Shown here: piece by piece, positions 35,190 to 41,969 of the stretch
Numbering within the stretch: the first letter of the stretch is position 1
How the letters are laid out: the number at the start of each line of letters is the position of its first letter
Assembly (NCBI RefSeq): GCF_905220995.1
Contig: NZ_CAJNBJ010000001.1
Coordinates: 372,001-436,000 of the forward strand
Length of the DNA stretch: 64,000 nt
Source of the DNA: Nitrospira defluvii
GTDB taxonomy: Bacteria; Nitrospirota; Nitrospiria; Nitrospirales; Nitrospiraceae
Direction of reading: 5' to 3'
Position numbers and translations under genes: made by a program
Notes under the pieces: model-generated
The model's input: only the letters and a program-made list of their open reading frames with translations
The model's database searches: none
What the model was told of the DNA's origin: nothing

Positions 35190-35215
35190 GTGACCACCTG
35201 TTCCCAGGTGGTCAC
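35190..35215. repeat. Perfect 11-bp palindrome downstream of chlorite dismutase
   Basis: Arms GTGACCACCTG and CAGGTGGTCAC with a TTCC loop lie 29 bp after the dismutase stop. Two near copies of the arm, at 35057-35067 and 35112-35122, are in inverted orientation to each other. It could be a terminator without T-run, or part of an origin or protein-binding site. Confidence 0.55.
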
Positions 35216-35243
35216 CGTGTTCTGGAACGCGCGAGCGAATAGA

Positions 35244-36038
35244 CTAGCGACTGAGAATATCGAGGATTTCATCCAATGGTCGAATGGTCCCCAACAGGAG
35301 AGGATCACCGAAACGCCTATTATGACGGTTCTCCTTGACCTTGAGCAATCCAGTCACAAGATTGTTGAAATCATCCAGCTTGGATGTTTCAAAGTAGGTA
35401 ATAAAATCCCAATCATCCAACCCGCTGGAGTGATAGAGCTTCCGTTTCACCGTCTTCAAGTATGCGACCGTCGCATCCGTGTGTTCCTTCATCAGGCCTG
35501 TTCGGGTGTCTTGTCCAGAAATCCACCATTCTGCGTCCTTGCGTATAGGAACCACTATAACGTATGGGCTGCCCTGAGGTGGCGGTGTCTTCAACTCCCC
35601 CTTCAGTTCTTCTGGGAAGCTAGGGACATAATTTAGGGTTTTGGTGATGCCATTGAAGGTGTCAGTATTTTTCATATCCATCCCCATAGTGGTCCCCATG
35701 AGGTCTAACAAGAAGTTCTGATTATGAACCATCTCTTTCGAGTGAATCCTGACAAGTACATCAGCTCTCTCAGACAGACCACGAAGCAAATGCGTATCGA
35801 CTATTAACTTATCGGCGTGCTTTTCGAACACCTTTTTCATTTCGGAGGCCGCCTTGACACGCGCTTCATGATCCATCTGCCACCAGTGCTCCCCCATCTT
35901 GAACACAGCAAACGTTGCGTAGACACCAGGATCCTTTAAGAGCTTGTCGTGATCCATGGCCGCCTCACTCACTACAGACAACATGGGAAGGAAGCATAAT
36001 AGAAGCGCAACCATCGAAATCTGACTGATTCTCTTCAT
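35244..36038 (-). CDS. cld: Periplasmic chlorite dismutase
   Basis: Chlorite dismutase is a heme b enzyme that converts chlorite to chloride and O2. The ATG at 36038 has AAAGGAGA upstream and gives 264 residues: a signal peptide (about 1-26) and a mature part of about 238, the length I recall for the Nitrospira defluvii enzyme. His186 in LMKEHTDATVAYL matches the proximal heme ligand (His160 in that numbering), and Arg199 in KTVKRKLYHSSGLDD matches the distal Arg173; both offsets are 26. The segments HLLRGLSERADVLVRIHS and HNRRFGDPLLLGT are also family-typical. The gene has its own promoter with 11-bp-phased TCACR boxes and lies beside a two-component system inside the tRNA-Cys element. No chlorate or perchlorate reductase is nearby, so the role is likely detoxification. 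Confidence 0.95.
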   Translation of the reverse strand: MKRISQISMVALLLCFLPMLSVVSEAAMDHDKLLKDPGVYATFAVFKMGEHWWQMDHEARVKAASEMKKVFEKHADKLIVDTHLLRGLSERADVLVRIHSKEMVHNQNFLLDLMGTTMGMDMKNTDTFNGITKTLNYVPSFPEELKGELKTPPPQGSPYVIVVPIRKDAEWWISGQDTRTGLMKEHTDATVAYLKTVKRKLYHSSGLDDWDFITYFETSKLDDFNNLVTGLLKVKENRHNRRFGDPLLLGTIRPLDEILDILSR

Positions 36039-36091
36039 AAGTCCGTTCTCCTTTTCGGTTAAAAGGGCTGGTACAACCCAATGCATGGTCA

Positions 36092-36146
36092 AGCATAGCC
36101 CTGCCCCTTCACATCGATCTCACGAAATTGTCACATTTTTATCACG
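36092..36146 (-). promoter_or_regulatory. cld promoter with four 11-bp-spaced activator boxes
   Basis: On the plus strand TCACA, TCACG, TCACA and TCACG begin at 36109, 36120, 36131 and 36142, each exactly 11 bp apart (YGTGA on the coding strand). Eleven bases after the last box comes TATGCT (36092-36097) as a -10 element, with no good -35. This is the design of class II promoters activated by OmpR/PhoB-type regulators, which bind direct repeats of one helical turn. The adjacent response regulator is the obvious candidate. Confidence 0.75.
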
Positions 36147-36189
36147 CCTGATGTGGCGAGCGGCCCGTAACGGTCGAGAACAATAGAGA

Positions 36190-37668
36190 CTAGAAGTGCA
36201 CGGTGGGCAGTTCAAAGCTGATGATGGTTCCGATGTTAGGTATACTCTCTGCTCGAATTGTACTTCCATGTAGCTCTAGGATTCGCTTAGTAATGGCCAG
36301 CCCGAGCCCAGCTCCTCCAGGCTGATTTTGTCGATTCGCCCTATAAAAACGATCAAAAATATAAGGCAAGTCGTGATCAGCGATCCCACAGCCAGTATCA
36401 GAAATTCGTATCATAACCGAGCCGGATTCGTGGCTTAACGAAATCGCAATGGTCCCTCCGCTCGGTGTATAGCGAGTAGCATTATTGATTATGTTTTCTA
36501 GCGCCCGCTCGATGAGGCCGATATCAGCCTCCACAAATGGCAGATCATCTGTAAAACTGCTCTTTAGGGCTATCCCCCTATTTGCGACGGTGAGTTGAAA
36601 CTTTTGACACACATCCTGGACAAGCTCGGCTAAAGAAAATTGTTCGCATTGAATGCGAGCTTCACGCGAATCTAAGCGAGCCAATTCAAAGAGTTCCCCC
36701 ACAAGCTCCCTAAGCCGTTGGCTTTGCTTGAGGGCAACGTCGAGAAACGTCCGGTATTCCTCTCGTGTAAGCGTTCCTTCTTTCATCAGTAACGTTTCCA
36801 GATACCCATGCAAGGATGCCAGGGGGGTACGCAAATCATGGGACACATTGGCCACCAACTCACGCCGAAGGATGTCCGTCTGCTTCAAAGTGGCCACTTG
36901 CTGAAGAATTCGTTCTACCATCCGATTGAATGTGGACCGGAGCCGATCAATTTCATCACTATTCCGCTCAGGAATGAAATCCTGAGGATGCAGCTCGAGC
37001 GCCTCTGAAAAATCGCTCTTTGCGAACGTTTCCATCGTCGATGCTAGTTTGGTTAACCTTCTGGTGAGCATGTTGAATAGAAAGAGACCGCCCAAAAGAG
37101 CGAACAGTAAGCCGGTAAGTGCTGCCCAGAGACTCAGCCGGAAGATGTAGCTCCGATTCAGCATATCGGCGACGGAGTCATACTCCTCTCCGCCAAGGAC
37201 AATGTACAGATATCCTGTTGGTTGTCCGTGTAAGGGTATGGCTGAAACAGAAAAGACCTTCTGTCGAGTCGCATCACGGGGATCGTCACCAAGAATAGGA
37301 AATGCGTCCGCCTCGGTGAGAAAACGATGTATTGGTTCTAACGAGACAGCCGAGCGCTTGACCTTCTCAGTGGGAGCGGAGAAGTTGACTATGCCCCCAT
37401 TCTCATCAAGCAAGTACATCTCAATGCTCGGATTGATAACCATAAGTAGGTGAAACAGTTCTTTCAGAGCGTACGGACTCACCTCTCCTTGGCTGCTTAG
37501 TAACTGGTCAGTAACAATGTTTCTGGCCAGAGCACGGTTCAGCTTCTGATTCACTTCTTGCTGATACATGCGCGTCGTGAAGACCATTAGGAGGGTGTAT
37601 AGAACCCCAACCGCACAAAACAGGAAGAGCAACACAAGGGCGAGTTTGCCGTAAAGTGACCGCGACAT
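36190..37668 (-). CDS. Membrane sensor histidine kinase of the cld element
   Basis: 492 residues. Helix 1 (about 8-30) and helix 2 (about 175-200) enclose a periplasmic domain of about 145 residues with LFHLLMVINPSIEMYLLDENGGIVN, a PAS/Cache-like sensor pattern. A HAMP linker (205-260) follows, then HisKA with NVSHDLRTPLASLHGY holding the phospho-acceptor His, and a HATPase domain with N-box NIINNATRYTP, ISDTGCGI and GGAGLGLAI. The gene starts 2 bp after the response regulator stop, so they are one operon. It ends 151 bp before the dismutase start, on the same strand. The signal may be chlorite or another oxidant in the periplasm; this is inference from the neighbour. Confidence 0.88.
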   Translation of the reverse strand: MSRSLYGKLALVLLFLFCAVGVLYTLLMVFTTRMYQQEVNQKLNRALARNIVTDQLLSSQGEVSPYALKELFHLLMVINPSIEMYLLDENGGIVNFSAPTEKVKRSAVSLEPIHRFLTEADAFPILGDDPRDATRQKVFSVSAIPLHGQPTGYLYIVLGGEEYDSVADMLNRSYIFRLSLWAALTGLLFALLGGLFLFNMLTRRLTKLASTMETFAKSDFSEALELHPQDFIPERNSDEIDRLRSTFNRMVERILQQVATLKQTDILRRELVANVSHDLRTPLASLHGYLETLLMKEGTLTREEYRTFLDVALKQSQRLRELVGELFELARLDSREARIQCEQFSLAELVQDVCQKFQLTVANRGIALKSSFTDDLPFVEADIGLIERALENIINNATRYTPSGGTIAISLSHESGSVMIRISDTGCGIADHDLPYIFDRFYRANRQNQPGGAGLGLAITKRILELHGSTIRAESIPNIGTIISFELPTVHF

Positions 37669-37670
37669 GG

Positions 37671-38390
37671 TCAGTCCTTTAAGCCGGATCCTTCTAGTTC
37701 ACAGAATTTGTATCCGACGCCCCACACAGTCAGAATAAAGTCGGGCTTGGCCGAATCCTTTTCAATCTTGGCGCGCAATCTGTTGATATGGGAATTTACC
37801 GTGTGTTCATAGCCGTCGTGACCGTAGCCCCAGACCGAATCGAGAAGCTGACTGCGCGTATAAACTCTGCCTGGATGGGATGCAAACTGCAGGAGCAAAT
37901 CGAACTCTTTGGCCGTGAGATCCCTCAAGCTGCCTCTCACTGTGACCTTCCGTTTTTCAACATCGATGAAGAGGCCCTTTGCGCGGATAGTTTTCTGAAC
38001 GTCCTGCGTCTTATCTCTAAATGCTTCAGAACGGCGGAAGAGGGCCTTTACACGTGCGAGCAGTTCTCGAACACTAAATGGTTTAGTAACATAGTCGTCA
38101 GCACCAACTTCCAGCCCAAGGACCCTGTCTATTTCTGAGGATTTCGCAGTCAACATGAGGATGGGTGTATAGGTGGGGAGCGATCGAAGCTGCCGACATA
38201 TCTCTAACCCGTCGATGCCAGGCAGCATCACGTCAAGAATAATAAGGTCATATCTCTTCGAGAGCACACATTGAAGACCATCCTCTCCGGTTTTGGCGAT
38301 CTCTACGGCATATGCGGTGTCGGTCAGGTGCATCTCCAAGAGCCGACCAATATCTAAGTCGTCTTCTACGACAAGAATTTGTTTAGCCAT
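37671..38390 (-). CDS. OmpR-family response regulator of the cld element
   Basis: 239 residues from the ATG at 38390 (an in-frame ATG three codons upstream is possible). The receiver domain has the acidic pair VVEDD, phospho-Asp in LIILDVMLPGIDG, MLTAK and the Lys of YVTKPF. The C-terminal winged helix has DLTAKEFDLLLQFASHPGRVYTRSQLLDSVWG and the recognition helix YEHTVNSHINRLRAKIE. Members of this family bind direct repeats spaced by one turn of DNA, and such repeats occur before its own gene and before cld. It probably activates the dismutase and itself. Confidence 0.9.
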   Translation of the reverse strand: MAKQILVVEDDLDIGRLLEMHLTDTAYAVEIAKTGEDGLQCVLSKRYDLIILDVMLPGIDGLEICRQLRSLPTYTPILMLTAKSSEIDRVLGLEVGADDYVTKPFSVRELLARVKALFRRSEAFRDKTQDVQKTIRAKGLFIDVEKRKVTVRGSLRDLTAKEFDLLLQFASHPGRVYTRSQLLDSVWGYGHDGYEHTVNSHINRLRAKIEKDSAKPDFILTVWGVGYKFCELEGSGLKD

Positions 38391-38425
38391 GAAAACCATA
38401 TATTCGAGGCAGCAGGAATGCCTTT

Positions 38426-38454
38426 AGCATAGCGTCCGTCACAAATTCATCACA
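38426..38454 (-). promoter_or_regulatory. Response regulator gene promoter with two 11-bp-spaced boxes
   Basis: TCACA occurs at 38439-38443 and 38450-38454, 11 bp apart, and the -10 hexamer TATGCT (38426-38431) is the same as in the cld promoter. The boxes are 7 bases from the -10 here instead of 11. This suggests autoregulation. Confidence 0.55.
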
Positions 38455-38569
38455 GCCATAGTTTATAGACCGAACCGAAGAAAGCCGGGCATGCTGAGGA
38501 AATGTCCGCTTTCAATGCCAAGGCCTGGTTTAATCGCGCGAATATTCCATGTGTCGGTAGCCGAGAATT

Positions 38570-38821
38570 TTAAGAAGCGAGACTACGAGTGGTCAGCCCC
38601 GCACAGTCGATACAGAGCCAGATTTCGCATGTGACGTCATGCTCCCTATAATAAAACCGCACCCACGACCGTTCAAATTGGCAGAACTCACAGAGCCGTT
38701 CCTTCGTATGCTCAGGACAGAGCCAAGCTTTGCGCGCCCGGTCATAGGTGGTCGCTTCCCGTCCGCAACAGGCCGGCCCAAAGAGACTCGGCAGCTTCAG
38801 ATCACATCGATGCCAGATCAT
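38570..38821 (-). CDS. Small zinc-ribbon-like protein
   Basis: 83 residues from the ATG at 38821, chosen for the strong AGGAGGT site. Cys pairs and His (CCGREA, CPEH, CEFCQFERSW, CIDCAG) could bind one or two zinc ions. It follows the Rep-like gene by 2 bp and so belongs to the replication operon of the element. Small zinc-finger proteins are common beside phage and plasmid replication genes; the function is unknown. Confidence 0.6.
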   Translation of the reverse strand: MIWHRCDLKLPSLFGPACCGREATTYDRARKAWLCPEHTKERLCEFCQFERSWVRFYYREHDVTCEIWLCIDCAGLTTRSLAS

Positions 38822-38823
38822 CC

Positions 38824-39537
38824 TCACACCTCCTGATAGACGAGTCCCTTCCCAAGCACCAGTTGCAAAATCGTGCCGCTGAACCAAATGGGATGGCCCG
38901 AGAGCAGATCCTCCCAGGTCTTGATGAACACGATCCGCGGGATCTCAATCTCGCCTCTGATCCGGCGATAGGCGTTCCGGGTGGACCATTGGTGCCGCAT
39001 CTCTTCCCACAGTCGGCTAATTGGGAACCCGAGGGAGCGCTTCCAGGACCAGCACATATTCACGTAGCCGCATTGATCCTGGACATATTGGCTGATGACG
39101 TACCGGCTGAGTCGATTGCGGGACCGATGACTGGGCTGATAGGCCTTGATCCAGACCACCGGAGCCCCGTGGAGAGCTTGCCACTGGGACGAGAGCCATT
39201 CCTGGGAGACCCAGAACCGACGCGCACGTTCCCCATCCGGCACCCGCCAGGCCCAGAAGATATGAAGCACGCCATGCCCCTCTTCCGTCCGGACCTGGTA
39301 ATACTCCAAGCCCTGAAATCCCAGCTGGCGTTCAATCCGCTGGCGCAGCTGCTTGTGGTGATAGGTCAGCTTTTCCGCATCCCCGCCTTCTGCCGTGGAG
39401 AGCGTCACCCAGAGGACTTGGAACTGGTGGCATTCCCAGAACCACAAGAGCGACCGCACCCGGTGGTAGCCTCGTTTCTGTTTCCTCGTCCATTCCCCGG
39501 CGACGGGCTCCCGCCGGAACTCCTTCCAGCGGCTCAT
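38824..39537 (-). CDS. Rolling-circle Rep-like protein (phage G2P / REP_ORF2 type)
   Basis: 237 residues. LWVTLSTAEGGDAEKL resembles Rep motif 1 of filamentous-phage-type initiators, YYQVRTEEGHGVLHIFWAW the HUH motif 2 region, and RYVISQYVQDQ the Tyr motif 3, in the usual order and spacing. In motif 2 only one His of the HxH pair is kept (HIF), and motif 3 has Gln where Lys is common, so activity is uncertain. The protein would nick the origin and start rolling-circle replication of the excised element. GGAGG lies before the ATG, which overlaps the stop of the excisionase-like gene by 4 bp. Confidence 0.55.
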   Translation of the reverse strand: MSRWKEFRREPVAGEWTRKQKRGYHRVRSLLWFWECHQFQVLWVTLSTAEGGDAEKLTYHHKQLRQRIERQLGFQGLEYYQVRTEEGHGVLHIFWAWRVPDGERARRFWVSQEWLSSQWQALHGAPVVWIKAYQPSHRSRNRLSRYVISQYVQDQCGYVNMCWSWKRSLGFPISRLWEEMRHQWSTRNAYRRIRGEIEIPRIVFIKTWEDLLSGHPIWFSGTILQLVLGKGLVYQEV

Positions 39538-39743
39538 CGGGCAGCCTCCGCTTGAGGAATGGCAGGACGAAGACCGGCAGCGAGAATCCGTTCCAATTCC
39601 TCAATGGGAATCCGCACGGCACGCACGGACGGCTTCACATAGGCAATCTGCCGTTTCAGGATGTATTTCCTGATCGTGCTTTCTTTGAGTCCTAAGCGTT
39701 CGGCCGCTTCTCGAATGGTGATCAATTTTGTACTCGGGACCAT
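39534..39743 (-). CDS. Excisionase-like helix-turn-helix protein
   Basis: 69 residues from the ATG at 39743, which has a very strong AAGGAGGT site at 5 bases. The MerR/HTH_17-type motif LITIREAAERLGLKESTIRKYI is followed by a short wing (VRAVRIPIEELERIL). Such proteins bind DNA as excisionases or repressors of mobile elements. It is the first gene of the leftward rep operon and diverges from the gene at 39949; an inverted repeat lies between them. Confidence 0.75.
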   Translation of the reverse strand: MVPSTKLITIREAAERLGLKESTIRKYILKRQIAYVKPSVRAVRIPIEELERILAAGLRPAIPQAEAAR

Positions 39744-39804
39744 CGGGCACCTCCTTGGTAATGAGCGAATCATTGGTGTTATGCCTTGTATACGTGATGC
39801 ATAA

Positions 39805-39818
39805 CGTGTCTTGACACG
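39805..39818. promoter_or_regulatory. Operator-like palindrome in divergent region
   Basis: CGTGTCTTGACACG is a perfect inverted repeat with 6-bp arms. The TTGACA within it (39811-39816) could be the -35 of a rightward promoter with TACACT (39836-39841) as a weak -10. A protein bound here could control both the excision/rep and integration sides. Confidence 0.45.
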
Positions 39819-39948
39819 CATTACCATTGACGAGGTACACTTCCCAAGAGTTTTCAGTCCGAAAGTGGCTCGTTCACCTCCAGTTTTTTCTTAGGAAATG
39901 GGATGGAGTGATGAAGCTGCCGAAGCCAGCTACAGAAGGAGAGGTCAG

Positions 39949-40665
39949 ATGAACATAGACCGTGCCGCAATCTATGAGCAGTTCTACGGCGAGATGAAGA
40001 AGGCTAGAGAACGGATTCTGACTACAGCAGACGGCGAGGTCGGCTGGCTCTTGAAGTTTATCCAAACCGACCTCGAGGCTCTCACCCCAAGTGAATGGAT
40101 GGTTCTGGCTTTCGAGGTGGCCAGCTTTGTCGATGACGTTGCGATTCGCCATGGGGAAGAAATCGCGACGGAAGGAGGATGGAGCGTCCAATCTATCCCA
40201 GGAGAGAAGTTTCGTGGCACTATTCCAAGCCGCACAGAGGCCAAGGAGATTCAAACCATGGTCCTCCGCAGCTTAAAGAACTTATGGACAAAGGCCGTGG
40301 CTGCCTTCACGTTTCCCCAATTCACGATCATTGTCACGTTGCCGGGCGCGGACCATGAACGCAAAGGGAGTGTGTTTGTTGCCACAAAGCGAAAAGTGAA
40401 GGAGTTTGAATATCGGTTCGCCCATTTATTGGTCGACTATTCCGGGCGAATTCGCCGTTGCCCGGAATGCCAACGGATTTACCTCGCTATTCGGTTTGAT
40501 CAAACCTACTGCGGTCCTCGATGCCAGACGCGAGTAGCCACTCGGAAATGGAGAGAGAAACATCTACCCAAGAAACACAAAGCCTCCGGAGATACGGATA
40601 GCACAAAGGCCGATTTAGCCAGGAAAGGTCGAAAGGGAGGCCCCGATGGCAAGACCAAACGGTAA
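39949..40665 (+). CDS. Zinc-finger protein beside integrase (CGNR-like C-terminus)
   Basis: 238 residues from the ATG at 39949, with GGAGAGG upstream. The N-terminal 170 residues are mixed alpha/beta without a known motif. The C-terminus RRCPECQRIYLAIRFDQTYC followed by GPRCQTRVATRKWREKH has the CxxC...CxxxC spacing and basic tail of CGNR-type zinc fingers. It overlaps the integrase gene by 20 bp and is co-transcribed with it. A DNA-binding role in regulation or recombination is likely, but the exact function is unknown. Confidence 0.65.
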   Translation: MNIDRAAIYEQFYGEMKKARERILTTADGEVGWLLKFIQTDLEALTPSEWMVLAFEVASFVDDVAIRHGEEIATEGGWSVQSIPGEKFRGTIPSRTEAKEIQTMVLRSLKNLWTKAVAAFTFPQFTIIVTLPGADHERKGSVFVATKRKVKEFEYRFAHLLVDYSGRIRRCPECQRIYLAIRFDQTYCGPRCQTRVATRKWREKHLPKKHKASGDTDSTKADLARKGRKGGPDGKTKR

Positions 40666-41848
40666 GGACCGTGGAATAGTGTTTAAGCAAGGCGGTTGGT
40701 GGGTTCGCCTGTATGTGAATGGCCGGGAGAAATGGTTCCGGGCGGACTCCAAGAGCCAAGCCAAGACGCTGTACGGTCGGTTGCGGTCCGAAGCTCGCGA
40801 GAACCGTTACTTCCCCGAGAAGTATGCCGTCTCCAAAGAGTTGACCCTCCGGGCTTGGATTGCGCGGTATCTGGAAGGCGTGACCTCACCAGGTCTTCGG
40901 AATGTGCATCGCTATGGAAAGTTCTGGTCGAAGCTCCTAGGGCGGAAGCTTTTGACCGAGATTACCGCCGACGACTTACGGCATATCCAAGCCAAAATGA
41001 AACACAAGGGCACCCGCACCGCCCGAACGATTAATCGCTACTTTGGAGCCTTACGACGCATCCTGAACTTGGCGATTGCCGATGGTCTGCTTTCGGCCAA
41101 TCCCATCAAAGGCGTGAAGTTCTTTTCCGAGCCTGCCGGGCGGCTTCGCTTCCTGAGTGATAAGGAAATCTCCAGCCTCCGGGATACCTTGCCTCCGGAG
41201 CACTGGTTGATCGTGGCCTTCGCTCTCGAAACAGGGTTACGCCTCACCGAACAGTTTCATTCGCGCTGGGACTGCCTGAACTCCGAACAGGGCATCCTGA
41301 CCATCCCACTGAGTAAATCCGGCAAGACTCGCCACGTTATTCTCACGGATGCTGCGCTAGAAATCGTCAAGGGTCTCACTTCTTGGATGCACAGCCCCTT
41401 TCTTTTTCCGAGTCCTCTCACCTCCGCACAACCGATGCAGGGGCGCAACTTTGTGGTGAAGATCTACGAACCTGCCTTGAAACGGGCAAAAATCGAAGGA
41501 GTCACCTGGCACACCTTACGGCATACCTTTGCCTCTCGGGCTGTGATGGCAGGAGTCGATATCCGGACCGTCCAAGAATTGATGGGCCATTCCACGATCA
41601 CGATGACCATGCGCTATGCGCATCTCTCCCCGGCTCACCTACGCACAGCAGTGAATCGAGCGAGTTTGGGGGCAATTGCCGCGAAAAGTGCGAGTGGAAC
41701 CGGGAGTAAAACCGGGAGTAGCGATAATCAGCAGGTTGAACAGGGTCCGGCCAGAATCACCGAACCCTCTGAGATATTTACAGGAATGGTTGGAGGCGCC
41801 GGGCGGGTTCGAACCGCCGCATCGCAGTTTTGCAGACTGCTCCCTTAG
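40646..41848 (+). CDS. int: Tyrosine recombinase (integrase)
   Basis: 400 residues. An N-terminal arm-binding region (GGWWVRLYVNGREKWFRADS) precedes a SAM-like core-binding domain (about 65-150) and the catalytic domain with Arg in ETGLRLTEQ, Lys in LSKSGKTRH, HTLRHTF, GHSTITMTMRYAH and its nucleophilic Tyr. GGGAGG precedes the ATG. The last 20 codons read into the attachment core and the tRNA-Cys gene on the opposite strand, so the C-terminus is formed partly from chromosome sequence. It would integrate and excise the element at the tRNA. Confidence 0.93.
   Translation: MARPNGKDRGIVFKQGGWWVRLYVNGREKWFRADSKSQAKTLYGRLRSEARENRYFPEKYAVSKELTLRAWIARYLEGVTSPGLRNVHRYGKFWSKLLGRKLLTEITADDLRHIQAKMKHKGTRTARTINRYFGALRRILNLAIADGLLSANPIKGVKFFSEPAGRLRFLSDKEISSLRDTLPPEHWLIVAFALETGLRLTEQFHSRWDCLNSEQGILTIPLSKSGKTRHVILTDAALEIVKGLTSWMHSPFLFPSPLTSAQPMQGRNFVVKIYEPALKRAKIEGVTWHTLRHTFASRAVMAGVDIRTVQELMGHSTITMTMRYAHLSPAHLRTAVNRASLGAIAAKSASGTGSKTGSSDNQQVEQGPARITEPSEIFTGMVGGAGRVRTAASQFCRLLP
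41700..41723 (+). repeat. 12-bp iterons inside the integrase 3' end, probable right arm sites
   Basis: CCGGGAGTAAAA at 41700 and CCGGGAGTAGCG at 41712 repeat the units of the left cluster with the same 12-bp period; a weaker unit precedes them at 41688. They encode the Gly-Thr-Gly-Ser-Lys-Thr part of the integrase tail. Confidence 0.6.
41788..41835 (-). repeat. Right attachment repeat (attR) within tRNA-Cys
   Basis: The same 48 bp as 33128-33175. Here it forms the 3' half of the intact tRNA, so the gene is kept whole after integration. Confidence 0.9.
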
Positions 41849-41866
41849 CCACTTGGGTACGGCGCC
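41791..41866 (-). tRNA. tRNA-Cys (GCA anticodon)
   Basis: 76 nt with encoded CCA. The acceptor stem pairs GGCGCCG with CGGCGCC and the discriminator base is U, as usual for tRNA-Cys. The anticodon stem GCAGT/ACTGC holds the loop CTGCAAA with anticodon GCA. The T-arm is GGCGG-TTCGAAC-CCGCC. Its 3' half is the integration site of the element to the left. Confidence 0.95.
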
Positions 41867-41969
41867 ACGGGTCGTGATTATAGAAGGGGGAGCCTCAGGA
41901 ACTCAACCGCGAAGAACGGGGAAACAGAGGAAACTTCAACAAGACAGCCGGCAATCGGAGGAGTCCTGA

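Larger units (their letters stand above)
34649..35243. other. 595-bp structured non-coding region
   Basis: No plausible gene is present. From left to right there are: a 9-bp inverted repeat AAAGATTTT (34697-34705)/AAAATCTTT (34758-34766) enclosing two interleaved short inverted repeats (CGAAAT/ATTTCG and AACCTC/GAGGTT); a very GC-rich hairpin block at 34879-34942; and four copies of GTSACCACYTG between 35057 and 35215, two of them forming a perfect palindrome. Such clustered secondary structure next to a Rep-encoding element would suit a replication origin. Confidence 0.5.
33128..41835. mobile_element. Integrative element in tRNA-Cys carrying chlorite dismutase
   Basis: A stretch of 8.7 kb lies between two identical 48-bp repeats made from the 3' half of tRNA-Cys. 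It contains, from the tRNA inwards, a tyrosine integrase, a zinc-finger protein, a divergent excisionase-like HTH gene, a Rep-like gene, a small zinc-finger gene, a response regulator and sensor kinase, chlorite dismutase, a 595-bp structured non-coding region and an unknown 409-residue protein. The base composition is AT-richer than in the flanks, particularly at 33.4-38.5 kb. The layout fits a small integrative plasmid or filamentous-phage-like element with metabolic cargo. No conjugation, capsid or coat genes were seen, so it may need a helper for transfer. Confidence 0.85.

Noticed and set aside
35190-35215. Certain Rho-independent terminator of cld
   Set aside because: The hairpin is strong but no T-run follows on the minus strand, so it is listed only as a palindrome with open function.
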